Source: Terriglobia bacterium (lineage in GTDB: Bacteria; Acidobacteriota; Terriglobia; JAIQFV01). Taken from it: DNA of 64,000 nucleotides. Below the pieces are notes generated by a model. That model searched no databases, was not told the origin of the DNA, and saw nothing but the letters and a program-made list of their open reading frames with translations. This document shows, piece after piece, positions 36,043 to 45,152 of this stretch. Position numbers and translations under genes: made by a program. The DNA lies in contig JAIQFY010000024.1 in assembly GCA_020072965.1 (NCBI GenBank), positions 1 through 64,000 on the forward strand, read 5' to 3'. Position 1 is the stretch's first letter. The number at the start of each line of letters is the position of its first letter.

Positions 36043-36870
36043 GTGACCCTTGAAGAGAAACAATCAAAGTTGGAAAGCACATTAAAGGACTACCAGTCCA
36101 CCATTGTTGCTTTCAGTGGCGGGGTGGATTCGGCTTATCTTGCATTCGTGGCCCATCGGGTCCTCGGTGAACGCGCCCTGGCGGTCACGGCCGTTAGCCC
36201 TTCGCTCGCCTCTTTTCAACGCGGGGATGCGCTTAGCTTCGCAAGGGAATATGGATTTCGTCATGAGGTCATTCAGACAGAGGAAATGGCCGATTCCAAC
36301 TATGTCGCTAATCCTCCCAACCGCTGTTACTTTTGCAAGGAGGAACTGTTTGCCAAGCTGAAAACGCTGGCCGATCAACGGGGATACCGGACAGTTTCTT
36401 ACGGCGTCAATGTGGATGACCTCGGAGATTTCCGTCCGGGCCAGGAGGCTGCCAGTAAATTCGGAGTTCAGGCCCCGCTCGTTGAGGCCGGTTTGAAGAA
36501 GGCTGAAATTCGGTCACTCTCCCGTACTCTCAACCTGAACACGTGGGACCATCCTGCCTCCGCCTGCTTGTCTTCCCGTATCCCGTATGGCATGATGGTG
36601 ACCGTGGACAAATTGGAAGCGATTGATCGGGGTGAGGATGCCCTCCATCGGCTCGGGTTTCGCCAGGTCCGAGTTCGACACCATGGCGAGATTGTCCGGA
36701 TTGAAATCTCGCCCGACGAGATGTCTCGAGCGTTGCAACTGGACATGGCCGGTGAATTCACCCGGATCTTCAAGTCGCTCGGATTCAGATATGTGACCTT
36801 GGATTTGGAGGGTTATCGCCAAGGAGCGCTTAATGAAGTGTTGGAAATGCTGCCGGGCAAGCGGTCTTAG
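36043..36870 (+). CDS. larE: ATP-dependent sacrificial sulfur transferase LarE-like, three-cysteine type
   Basis: This 275-aa PP-loop enzyme has AFSGGVDSAYLAFVAHRVLG. In lactate-racemase systems LarE adds sulfur to the nickel-pincer precursor. Cys175 in ASACLSSRIPYG matches the sulfur-donating cysteine. Cys95 and Cys98 (NRCYFCKEEL) give the CxxC...C set that, in the Thermotoga-type LarE, binds a [4Fe-4S] cluster used to deliver sulfur without sacrificing cysteine. The start is GTG. No larA, larB or larC is in the window. Confidence 0.88.
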   Translation: MTLEEKQSKLESTLKDYQSTIVAFSGGVDSAYLAFVAHRVLGERALAVTAVSPSLASFQRGDALSFAREYGFRHEVIQTEEMADSNYVANPPNRCYFCKEELFAKLKTLADQRGYRTVSYGVNVDDLGDFRPGQEAASKFGVQAPLVEAGLKKAEIRSLSRTLNLNTWDHPASACLSSRIPYGMMVTVDKLEAIDRGEDALHRLGFRQVRVRHHGEIVRIEISPDEMSRALQLDMAGEFTRIFKSLGFRYVTLDLEGYRQGALNEVLEMLPGKRS

Positions 36871-37060
36871 AATTTAGTTTTGGACCAGACCGGCGGGATT
36901 GTTGAAGTCTACCCATTCAACAGGCCGGTAAGGCACTTCTATAGTTCTTTATCAGGACAAAGGGACTAGGTTGATTCCGTGCCCGCGCATTGGCCTTACC
37001 CGGGTCGGACTGTGGCTGGTCGGGATCCCTCCGAACGGTTTTCATGTCACTTGGGGACCA

Positions 37061-37570
37061 ATGAATGCCATGAGTTCTTCTCTTCCTTCGGATCAAGACT
37101 CAGCGCGTGGAAAGGGCCTCCGCGCCCCTCAGCCCATGTTATCCCTTCGCGCTCTGAGAATTCTCTTTGTCGCGATGTTCCTCTCCGTGGTGTTGTATGC
37201 CGCCATTGGGACCTTCATTCCGATGGATATCCCCCGGTCCCTCGACAGTCTTCAGCTAATTTATAAGGTCATATCCTTTGCGGGGGGGTTGTGTGTGGCG
37301 GGACTTCTGCTCATCCGAAATCTAATGAACAAGGATCCCGTCTCTGCTGGCCTGGAGACCGGGGCGGAGACAGCGGACCAAGCGGCCACTTTGCCCAGAC
37401 GCATCCGGCGCAACCGGACTCTATCGTTTATTGCTTTCGTGATCAGTGAGATGATCGCGCTGCTCGGGCTGGGTTTCGTTTTCCTGGGCGGCCCGCGACG
37501 TACCCTTTACATTTTTTGCGCCATTTCCCTGGCTTGTCTGATTCTTTTCTTCCCCAAAGAGACGAATTAA
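37061..37570 (+). CDS. Hypothetical four-helix membrane protein
   Basis: A 169-aa protein with four hydrophobic stretches: LFVAMFLSVVLYAAIGTFIP, VISFAGGLCVAGLLLIR, LSFIAFVISEMIALLGLGFVF and LYIFCAISLACLILFF. A hydrophilic loop separates the two pairs. I do not recognise the family. ATG 37061 is preferred because the upstream codons add no conserved or membrane sequence. It lies between larE and purD on the same strand. Confidence 0.55.
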   Translation: MNAMSSSLPSDQDSARGKGLRAPQPMLSLRALRILFVAMFLSVVLYAAIGTFIPMDIPRSLDSLQLIYKVISFAGGLCVAGLLLIRNLMNKDPVSAGLETGAETADQAATLPRRIRRNRTLSFIAFVISEMIALLGLGFVFLGGPRRTLYIFCAISLACLILFFPKETN

Positions 37571-37745
37571 CTTTCGGAAGTCACGCCCCCGCGTCCCGCT
37601 GAACCGATGCCCAGGGAATTTAAACCGGGAAATGGGTTGGGATCCTTAATCTCTGGCCGGAGTGAAGGGCTATTGGTGCCAGGCGTTAACCGTCCGGGCA
37701 ATGTATGAACCGGCTTGGTTTCAACACAGACTGGACTTCTTCAAG

Positions 37746-39080
37746 ATGAAAATCCTCGTGATTGGCAGTGGTGGACGCGAGCATGCGCTGGTATGGAAAC
37801 TGGCGCAGTCAAAGAGAGTCAACAAAATCTTCTGCGTTCCGGGGAATGCAGGAATCGCCGGAGAACCGAAGACCCGGTGCCTGACGCTGGATCCCGCAGG
37901 GGACCTTGACGCCATCCGCCAGTTTGCGCTGCGTGAAAAGATCGATCTGGTTGTGGTAGGTCCGGAAGTACCTCTTGCCGGCGGGATTGTCGACCTGTTT
38001 GACGGGACCGGTGTGAAGATTATTGGCCCGCGCCGTCAGGCCGCCCAGCTCGAATCCTCAAAGATTTTTGCCAAGCAGTTCATGTCGAACCAGGGCATTC
38101 CCACTGCTGAATTTTTCGTTTGTGACAGCGCTGACCAGGCCCTGGATTTTGTCAAGCGATCGAGTTATGACTATCCGGTGGTCATCAAAGCCGATGGACT
38201 GGCTGCGGGAAAGGGTGTTGTCCTGGCGAAGGACTATTCCCATGCCGAGACCACCATTCTCGAGTTCATGACGGAGAAGGTGTTTGGTGAGGCAGGTTCT
38301 CGAATTATTGTTGAAGAATGTCTGAGAGGCCGGGAGTGCTCGTTCATGGTGTTTAGCGATGGAGAGCATTACCAGCCGATGGTTCCCTCCCAGGACCATA
38401 AGCGCGTGTATGATAACGACAGCGGTCCGAACACAGGAGGCATGGGAGCCTTTAGTGACGATGCCCTGCTCACCGCTGAGATGAGGACTACCATCCTCCG
38501 GTCCATCGTCGAACCCACGCTTCGAGGCATGAGTGGAGAGGGAACCCCTTTTCGCGGTATTCTCTATTGTGGCCTGATGCTGACTCCCCAGGGGCCCAAG
38601 ACTTTGGAGTTTAATTGCCGCTTTGGAGATCCCGAAACTCAACCAGTTCTGATGCGGATGAAGACTGATCTGCTCGATGTCTTTGAGGCCCTCCTCGAGA
38701 ACCGCCTCCATCAGCTCTCCCTCGAATGGTCACCCGATCCCGCCGTCTGTGTAGTGCTGGCTAGCGGCGGATATCCCGGCAAATTCGATAATGGAAAACC
38801 CATCTCAGGACTGGCAGAAGTCAGCCGTATGAAGGACGTGAAGGTGTTTCATGGAGGCACCCGAGCTGCGACTCAGGCCAATCGAGTGGGAAGAGAGAGC
38901 CCATTTCAAACTGCAGGGGGGCGCGTCCTGGGGGTGACTGCCCGGGGCCCGGATCTGCCTTCCGCCGCCGCACGTGCTTATGAAGCCTGCTCAAAAATTG
39001 ATTTTCAAGGGATGCATTACCGTCGCGATATCGGCGTTCGTCAGATCGCGCGGAACGCCGGACCCGGGGAGGCGCCCTAG
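37746..39080 (+). CDS. purD: Phosphoribosylamine-glycine ligase
   Basis: This 444-aa ATP-grasp enzyme makes GAR in the second step of purine synthesis. Motifs are ILVIGSGGREHALVWKL at the start, DYPVVIKADGLAAGKGV, SFMVFSDGEHYQPMVPSQDHKR, GPNTGGMGAFS and LEFNCRFGDPETQPVL. The start at 37746 coincides with the conserved N-terminus. The 15 C-terminal residues extend past the usual end. No other pur gene is adjacent. Confidence 0.96.
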   Translation: MKILVIGSGGREHALVWKLAQSKRVNKIFCVPGNAGIAGEPKTRCLTLDPAGDLDAIRQFALREKIDLVVVGPEVPLAGGIVDLFDGTGVKIIGPRRQAAQLESSKIFAKQFMSNQGIPTAEFFVCDSADQALDFVKRSSYDYPVVIKADGLAAGKGVVLAKDYSHAETTILEFMTEKVFGEAGSRIIVEECLRGRECSFMVFSDGEHYQPMVPSQDHKRVYDNDSGPNTGGMGAFSDDALLTAEMRTTILRSIVEPTLRGMSGEGTPFRGILYCGLMLTPQGPKTLEFNCRFGDPETQPVLMRMKTDLLDVFEALLENRLHQLSLEWSPDPAVCVVLASGGYPGKFDNGKPISGLAEVSRMKDVKVFHGGTRAATQANRVGRESPFQTAGGRVLGVTARGPDLPSAAARAYEACSKIDFQGMHYRRDIGVRQIARNAGPGEAP

Positions 39081-39182
39081 TCCTTGTCAACACCCGGGTG
39101 CTTGGACGCACCGGTGAGTGTCACATGACGTCCCGGCCCTCGATTCGTGTTGCCAACTTAGAAATGCTTCACTAAAACCCGG

Positions 39183-40778
39183 ATGTCGAATCCTCAACCC
39201 ATTATGGAAGTTACTACCGACAAACCCAAGGTGACCCTGCGGAATTATTTCCAGCGCCCGCTTGATTCCAGCGTGGCAGCGGCCCGGACGTGCTATTCCC
39301 CTCGCGTCATCGGCGCCGAGGAGATCAGCGAAGAACAACGAACCAGCATCTCTCAACTTACCTTCGATGCGGGTCACCACACCGTCTATCAGCATCCGCA
39401 TTTCGAGTTCGGACTGGAGAACATCTCCCGGCAATTTGTGTGGAATTTCTTACACAGCTACCCATTTTACAACTCCGAGCAATCCTCCCAACGCTTCGTG
39501 CGGCTGGATGAAATCCGCGCGTTCGTTCCTCCCCTGGACGAGTCGAACCGGCAGATTTACACCCGGGCCGTCACCCAGGCCTGGGACGCATACCGCGATC
39601 TGACTGCAATCCTCAAGAAGGACACCTTCGAGATCCTCGGCGAGGTGTTCAAGCTTCATGACACGTCCAGCGACAAAAAGAAGAAAAAGGTGAAGCGGGA
39701 GTCCGAGAAAAAGGCCATTGAGGTGGCCCGCTATGTCATTCCCATCGCCGCCTTCACCTCCATGGTGCATACCATTTCAGGGATTACTCTGCATCGGCTC
39801 AAGCGCTTGATGCATTCCGGGGACACGCCGTTCGAGACCACCCAGGTCATCAGTGAAATGGTGGAATGTGTGAAGCGAGTCGACCCCAATTTTTTCGAGA
39901 AAATTGGCGATCCACCCATGGACGCGCAGCAAATCCCCGAATTCAATTTTCGCTCTCTCAACCTGCCGGCCGGCCCGCTGGGGTTTGCCCGAATTGACGT
40001 CTCCGTTGAAACGGCGGTGAAGGAATTTGATGCTGATCTGGGCGGGAGAATCTCAAAGCTGGTGGATCACACACGGGATGCGGAAAGGACCGTGGCCAAT
40101 GCCCTGCGTTATGCCATGGGCATTTCCCGCCGCGAGATGAATGACGCCATGGCCATCGATGCCATGCTCAATCCCGCCAAGAACCGGTACCGGCTTGACA
40201 AGCTGAACCTCACCTTCCAGGTCCCCTTGATGAAACCCCTCAATCACGCTGCCTACACCTTCATCAAGAAGATCTCGCATACCGCCGACTCACAAGATCA
40301 GCGCCACCGCATGGTCCCGGCATCGCGCCCGATGATGATGTTCACCGATATGCGTTCGCCGGATTACGTCACTCCGCGTCTGATCTCCGCCAATCCCGGG
40401 GCCCGGGCCGTGTTCGAGCAGACGATGGAGATGCTGTGGTCAGCGAAAAACAAACTCCTCGATAGCGGAGTGCCCACCGAGTTTGCCATGTATCTGCTCC
40501 CCAATGCCAAGGCGCTTCGCTTCTCCGAGTCAGGATCGCTTCTCTACCTCCTGCACAAGTGGACCATGCGCACCTGCTTCAATGCCCAGGATGAAATCTA
40601 CGAAGCTTCAATGCAGGAACTGGAGCAGGTCCGTGAGGTACATCCCCTCCTGGCCAAGTACATTGGTCCCCCGTGCGTTGTCCGGGTGGGTCAAATCCTG
40701 CCGATCTGCACTGAAGGCCAGCATTTCTGCGGCGTCAAGGTATGGGAAAGGTTTCCAAACGTCGAAAGACGCCTGTGA
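39183..40778 (+). CDS. Tandem ThyX-like protein (FAD-dependent thymidylate synthase family)
   Basis: This 531-aa protein has two ThyX-like halves joined by a Lys-rich linker (about 163-176). The first half keeps HPHFEFGLENISRQFVW and a NSEQSSQRFVR stretch (97-107) but has no RHR before it. The second half keeps RHR (374-376) in QDQRHRMVPASRPM but lacks the following NEQSxRY. Canonical ThyX is about 220-250 aa with RHRxxSxNExSxRY in one piece. Annotation pipelines call similar proteins ThyX; catalytic ability is unproven. Confidence 0.75.
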   Translation: MSNPQPIMEVTTDKPKVTLRNYFQRPLDSSVAAARTCYSPRVIGAEEISEEQRTSISQLTFDAGHHTVYQHPHFEFGLENISRQFVWNFLHSYPFYNSEQSSQRFVRLDEIRAFVPPLDESNRQIYTRAVTQAWDAYRDLTAILKKDTFEILGEVFKLHDTSSDKKKKKVKRESEKKAIEVARYVIPIAAFTSMVHTISGITLHRLKRLMHSGDTPFETTQVISEMVECVKRVDPNFFEKIGDPPMDAQQIPEFNFRSLNLPAGPLGFARIDVSVETAVKEFDADLGGRISKLVDHTRDAERTVANALRYAMGISRREMNDAMAIDAMLNPAKNRYRLDKLNLTFQVPLMKPLNHAAYTFIKKISHTADSQDQRHRMVPASRPMMMFTDMRSPDYVTPRLISANPGARAVFEQTMEMLWSAKNKLLDSGVPTEFAMYLLPNAKALRFSESGSLLYLLHKWTMRTCFNAQDEIYEASMQELEQVREVHPLLAKYIGPPCVVRVGQILPICTEGQHFCGVKVWERFPNVERRL

Positions 40779-41029
40779 TTCGACGCCCCAACGGAACACC
40801 CCCCGTCCCTTTTCCGGGATCCATCTCCCTCGCCCCTCGTTGGAGAATACTCCCTGTTGCATGTGGTCCGTCCGGAGTTTAGAATTTGAAGACGTCTCAA
40901 CCCTTACAGGCTGGGGCGTTCTTTGCGGACGGGCTCGGTCTGGCTCGTCCTGATCGGGGGGCCAACCCCTGCCCGCAATGGATGTTTGGCCTTCCCCGTA
41001 CTGCAGGGTCGCCGATTTCGAGGAGCCTT

Positions 41030-41716
41030 ATGAAGAAGAACACCTTTGCTTTTTTGACACCGACATCCTTCGCGTTGCTTCTTGTGATGGCGGGTGCCTT
41101 ATGGGCGGCGGACGTGTGGAAATCGAAGAAATATACAGACTGGTCGGACGCTGAAGCCATGCAAGTCCTGGAGCGGTCACCCTGGGCCAATGTTGTTTCT
41201 GTGGTGACGGGAACCAACCCACAGTCCCCGGATTACGATTCAAGTCCATCCAATCGAAATATCGATGCCATCAACGATAATGGCCGCACTGAAGATTACA
41301 CAGTCGCCTGGTATTCGTCCATGCCGGTTCGGCAGGCTCATGCGCGTTTGGCTGAATTGCGCGGCAGGGCCACCAAGGAACAACTCGAGCAGTTCTTGCA
41401 GCCGGTCACCGATGTCTGTCTGATCGCTGTCAGAGGGCGGAATCAAGACCGGCTGATTAAGGCGAACAAAGAACAATTGCTGAAGAAGACCTCTCTTCAA
41501 GTTAAAGGCAAGGAGAAGGTTTACGCGAGTGACTACACTGTACCTCCCACTCCGACAGCTCAGGCCATTTTCCAGTTTCCGCGTACGGTCAATGGCGCCC
41601 CTATTCTCGCTGAGGACGACAAAGACATCGAGTTCGTGACGGACCTGGGGGTATATCGGGTTCGCGCGCATTTCACCCCAAAGAAGATGATCTTTGAAGG
41701 GAAGTTCACCTACTAG
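41030..41716 (+). CDS. Hypothetical secreted protein
   Basis: A 228-aa protein with signal peptide MKKNTFAFLTPTSFALLLVMAGALWA. It is followed by VWKSKKYTDWSDAEAMQVLERSPWANVV, a segment resembling the tail repeat of GWxTD-type acidobacterial exported proteins. The remainder (DVCLIAVRGR, IFQFPRTVNG, GVYRVRAHFTPKKM) looks like a beta-rich domain. AGGAG lies four bases before ATG 41030; a longer frame to 40886 is rejected. Function unknown. Confidence 0.7.
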   Translation: MKKNTFAFLTPTSFALLLVMAGALWAADVWKSKKYTDWSDAEAMQVLERSPWANVVSVVTGTNPQSPDYDSSPSNRNIDAINDNGRTEDYTVAWYSSMPVRQAHARLAELRGRATKEQLEQFLQPVTDVCLIAVRGRNQDRLIKANKEQLLKKTSLQVKGKEKVYASDYTVPPTPTAQAIFQFPRTVNGAPILAEDDKDIEFVTDLGVYRVRAHFTPKKMIFEGKFTY

Positions 41717-41852
41717 TTCACATCACGCCTTTGAAATGATCATTCCGGGTAGGGGAAGGGCTCGAGCCTCGTAACCCGAGCCCTCCGATGAGGTGAATTG
41801 CTTTTCTCTGCCTTTCCATCCGAGTCCAATCCCAGCACCTCAAGATACACGT

Positions 41853-42851
41853 TCAAATGGTGGGATCTATCGCAGGTGCTTCCCCGGGAGGAGGTGTCCA
41901 ACTCGCCGATGGACTGGAAGGCGAAGACCCAGCCTCAAACGTAGTAGGCACTGCGGCAGGCGCCTCCTGCGCGGGGGCGTGACTTGGCCGCAGGGACTCA
42001 TACAGAAGAACTTCGCTCGAGAAAAAGGTGAGTCTGACATATGTGCGGGCGAGGATGAAGAGTTGCTGCAATACAAACACGACAATGATCCAACGTCTCG
42101 TGTGCTGGGGAAGGACGTGTTCCAGTGGATTATAAATCACAATAAAGAGCAGGCCCAGGAGCATGCAGAACACAAACACGGCGAGGGTTTTCTTGAAATT
42201 CCTAAATACAAATTTAATGGACCGCAGCGCCGCCATGACCGCAGACCGGCCCTCGTCAATCACGAGTCGGACCTTGGCGTAATCAAATACCATGTTTACG
42301 ACGATGAAAACGAAAGCGACCACCAACAGTCGAGTCCAGGACACCAACAGGACCAGCCTTTGCTGGGTCCACGGCCTGGTCAGTTTGTTCACCAGACTCG
42401 AAAGGACCCCGTTCAATGCCACTACGAAGATTCCGTAGAATATGGCAGCCACAATGAGAAGTCTGAAAAACCTCCAGAAGTAAGTGCCGCACCCTTTGAA
42501 GAAGACGGGCGCCGTGAATCGACGTTCTGTGCAGGAAAACACCGCCAAGGTGCCGCCTGTCGTCAGGAGCGTCAAAACGACGTACACCATTCCCAGTGCG
42601 GCAATCAAGATCAATGCTGACGGGAGCGAGTCCCAATATTTGAAAGCGAACTCGCCGGCAAAATCGAGACTGAACCGGTCAGCGAGCGAGGCCGCCATCA
42701 GGCTATTCTTCAATTCTGCATTCAAGACCCCGAAAACGGGCAAGGCGGCCACCGCAGCCAGTAAGGCATTCATTAACCACAGCAGGAACCACAGCTTCTT
42801 GGTCCTGTTCGCGAGATATCGACCCTGGCAGAAGATTTCCCAAGCTGTCAT
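41853..42851 (-). CDS. Hypothetical polytopic membrane protein
   Basis: A 332-aa protein with about six membrane helices (for example LWFLLWLMNALLAAVAALPV, ALILIAALGMVYVVLTLL, LLIVAAIFYGIFVVAL, LAVFVFCMLLGLLFIVIY). The C-terminal tail is Pro/Ala/Ser-rich. The layout resembles glycerophosphoryl-diester-phosphodiesterase-type membrane domains but no motif confirms it. It starts 65 bp after the M1 peptidase stop, so probably co-transcribed. Confidence 0.65.
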   Translation of the reverse strand: MTAWEIFCQGRYLANRTKKLWFLLWLMNALLAAVAALPVFGVLNAELKNSLMAASLADRFSLDFAGEFAFKYWDSLPSALILIAALGMVYVVLTLLTTGGTLAVFSCTERRFTAPVFFKGCGTYFWRFFRLLIVAAIFYGIFVVALNGVLSSLVNKLTRPWTQQRLVLLVSWTRLLVVAFVFIVVNMVFDYAKVRLVIDEGRSAVMAALRSIKFVFRNFKKTLAVFVFCMLLGLLFIVIYNPLEHVLPQHTRRWIIVVFVLQQLFILARTYVRLTFFSSEVLLYESLRPSHAPAQEAPAAVPTTFEAGSSPSSPSASWTPPPGEAPAIDPTI

Positions 42852-42916
42852 ACTTTCATCCTTTTCGGTCGTGACTAGGTGTTGACAATAGGTGCAGCCT
42901 CACTCTTCGGGAGGAA

Positions 42917-45025
42917 CTAAACCAGCGCCATTAGACTCATGAGGAGATTCTGAATCCAAAACATGAATTTGGAAGTCCATTTCACGACCGCCCTGTGATG
43001 CGTTTCCAAGGTTCGGCTGTTGTTGGCAAGATTCACATCGACCAGTAACCTGTGTTCCGGATCCACCTCGGCGTACCGGATTTTCGTGGGCTTCAGAAAT
43101 TTATAACGCGTCCACCGATATTGACCGTCAAAGGTCGTATCGAACTGCTCTCCATTCTCGAACACGACCCGAACATCCACCGGAACCACCACCCCGCCCA
43201 GCCGACGCACGATCACCTCGGATTCAAAAAGGGAGTCATTCCGCTTTTTTGAATCTGCTGCCTCTTTTTCCTGTTTCTTCCGGTCATCCTCTGTCACTTC
43301 TTTTCGTTTTCCGGACGGATCATCAAAGAGCCCCAGGCTCAATTTCGGTCTTTCGCTCGAGACCTTGTCCACGGCATAGTCCAGGATATTGCTGGAGTAC
43401 ACTAACTGATCAAAGAACCACTTCATATCACGGCCGGCGACCTCATTGACGATGGCCCGAAAATCGTTGCTGGTGGGGTGCTTGAAACGCCACCGTTCGA
43501 AGTAGGTGCGCATGATCCGGGCAAAGGTCTGATCCCCAACGAGATGCTGTAAGGTTCGCAGGGTGGCCGCAGTCCGCGGGTAAGAGTTCACACCGTAACT
43601 GGTCTGGTCATAGTATTCCCAGGCATTGCGCACGATATAGTCGCGGCGGGTAGAGCCGAGGGTTTCCAGCCGATTCACCGTGTCCTCAAAGTATTTGATC
43701 GAGGAAATGAACCAGGAGAAAGGAATCCCCATGAATGGGATCGAAAGTGAAGATGGCCCATAGGCGGTATCGATCACCTGCGAGGTCGAGTACGTATTGA
43801 ATCCCTCATCCAGCCACGATTCCTCGAATTCATTGCTCCCTACCATGCCATACCAATATTGATGGCCAAATTCGTGAATCACCACTTCCTCCAACCCGCT
43901 CGGAGGGCTCGAGGGCAACCACCCGGTCCCCGCCGTGAAGAGCGTCGGGTACTCCATCCCGGCAGCGCCTCCTGCCTTGTAGGCTGGATCCACAACGGTG
44001 ATGGTCGGGTAAGGATACCTGCCATACCATAGCCCGAAATACTTCAGTCCATATTCAAGGGCGCGGAAATGGCGGTCCGCCTGGGCCGCATGCTCGGGAT
44101 GGATGAGCAGGATCATCCTGACATTTTGAAGGCTTACGTCTTCGGGAGAGCGGCCTACCAGCCGGGCCACGTCGGAAATCTCCGCCGCCGTCGTCAGACG
44201 GCTGGCATCAAATAATCGCTCCATACGAATATAGGTCGGATCCGCGGTCCAGGCGAAATCGTGAACGTCTTCCTGGACGAACGTGTGCGTGGTGGTCCCG
44301 TCCTTGTTGGGATGATTCCCCTGCTCCACGCCCGTCGCTCCGACCACGTAGTTCGAAGGGACCGTTAGATCGACGTGGTAGGCCCCATAATCCGCATAGA
44401 ATTCGCTGGTCGCGTGAAACTGGTGACAATTCCATTGTCCCCGGGTCGCGTAGCGCATCCCAGAACTCTCATAAACTCCGATTTTGGGGAACCATTGGCC
44501 CACCATATAAAAATTTCCAAAGTATCCGGTCCGGGCGAATACGCGGGGAAGTTTTGAATAAAAATCGATCTTCAGCGTGATCGTGCCATTCGGTCGAACC
44601 GGTTCCGGAAGAGTCGCCACCATGACCGTTTGATCGTCGGCATTGTCGTCGTCGGGATGCAGGAATTTCATGGAGGGCTTCAAGTCATATCCGGAATCCA
44701 GCTTGATGGACTGCACGTCAATGTATCCCCATTTCCCCTCCTCCGCCTGGTCGCCCCGCAACTGCCCACCGGACTCTCGCATGAAGGTGGACTTTTCATT
44801 CTTGAAGGCGTTCAAATAGAGATGAAACTGCAACTCGCGAACTTCGTCAGATGAAGGGTTCAGCCACGTTAAAGTCTCGCTCCCCACCACGGCTTTTGCC
44901 TGAGGGTCAAGCCGGGCGGCGATCTGATACTGTACAACTTGCTGACTCAGGGCAGCAGGCGCGAGGGAAATGGCCGAGAGAAGTCCGACCCACACAGACA
45001 GGATCATCAGAAGCGTCTTTTTCAT
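42917..45025 (-). CDS. Secreted M1-family zinc aminopeptidase-like protein
   Basis: This 702-aa exported peptidase has signal peptide MKKTLLMILSVWVGLLSAISLAPAALS. The zinc motif is VVIHEFGHQYWYGMVGSNEFEESWLDEGF (about residue 380), with the third ligand Glu in WLDEG. The exopeptidase motif, usually GAMEN, is GGAAGMEYP, as in several bacterial M1-like proteins. A charged KKQEKEAADSKKRND insert lies near 610. Start 45025 has AAGGTG upstream. It diverges from the M14 gene by 128 bp. Confidence 0.9.
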   Translation of the reverse strand: MKKTLLMILSVWVGLLSAISLAPAALSQQVVQYQIAARLDPQAKAVVGSETLTWLNPSSDEVRELQFHLYLNAFKNEKSTFMRESGGQLRGDQAEEGKWGYIDVQSIKLDSGYDLKPSMKFLHPDDDNADDQTVMVATLPEPVRPNGTITLKIDFYSKLPRVFARTGYFGNFYMVGQWFPKIGVYESSGMRYATRGQWNCHQFHATSEFYADYGAYHVDLTVPSNYVVGATGVEQGNHPNKDGTTTHTFVQEDVHDFAWTADPTYIRMERLFDASRLTTAAEISDVARLVGRSPEDVSLQNVRMILLIHPEHAAQADRHFRALEYGLKYFGLWYGRYPYPTITVVDPAYKAGGAAGMEYPTLFTAGTGWLPSSPPSGLEEVVIHEFGHQYWYGMVGSNEFEESWLDEGFNTYSTSQVIDTAYGPSSLSIPFMGIPFSWFISSIKYFEDTVNRLETLGSTRRDYIVRNAWEYYDQTSYGVNSYPRTAATLRTLQHLVGDQTFARIMRTYFERWRFKHPTSNDFRAIVNEVAGRDMKWFFDQLVYSSNILDYAVDKVSSERPKLSLGLFDDPSGKRKEVTEDDRKKQEKEAADSKKRNDSLFESEVIVRRLGGVVVPVDVRVVFENGEQFDTTFDGQYRWTRYKFLKPTKIRYAEVDPEHRLLVDVNLANNSRTLETHHRAVVKWTSKFMFWIQNLLMSLMALV

Positions 45026-45152
45026 GAAGTCACCTTGAAAGAAGTCGAGCTTTGAATTGATGTACTGAATGAGCCTGCAAGAAACCTTTTTCTTTGAAGC
45101 TGGAATGATCAATCTGCTACCATGCTAACACATTTTTCAATGGAGTGAACTG

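Noticed and set aside
41793-42620. 275-codon plus-strand open frame
   Set aside because: Antisense to the membrane protein gene; His/Gln/Glu-rich shadow composition.
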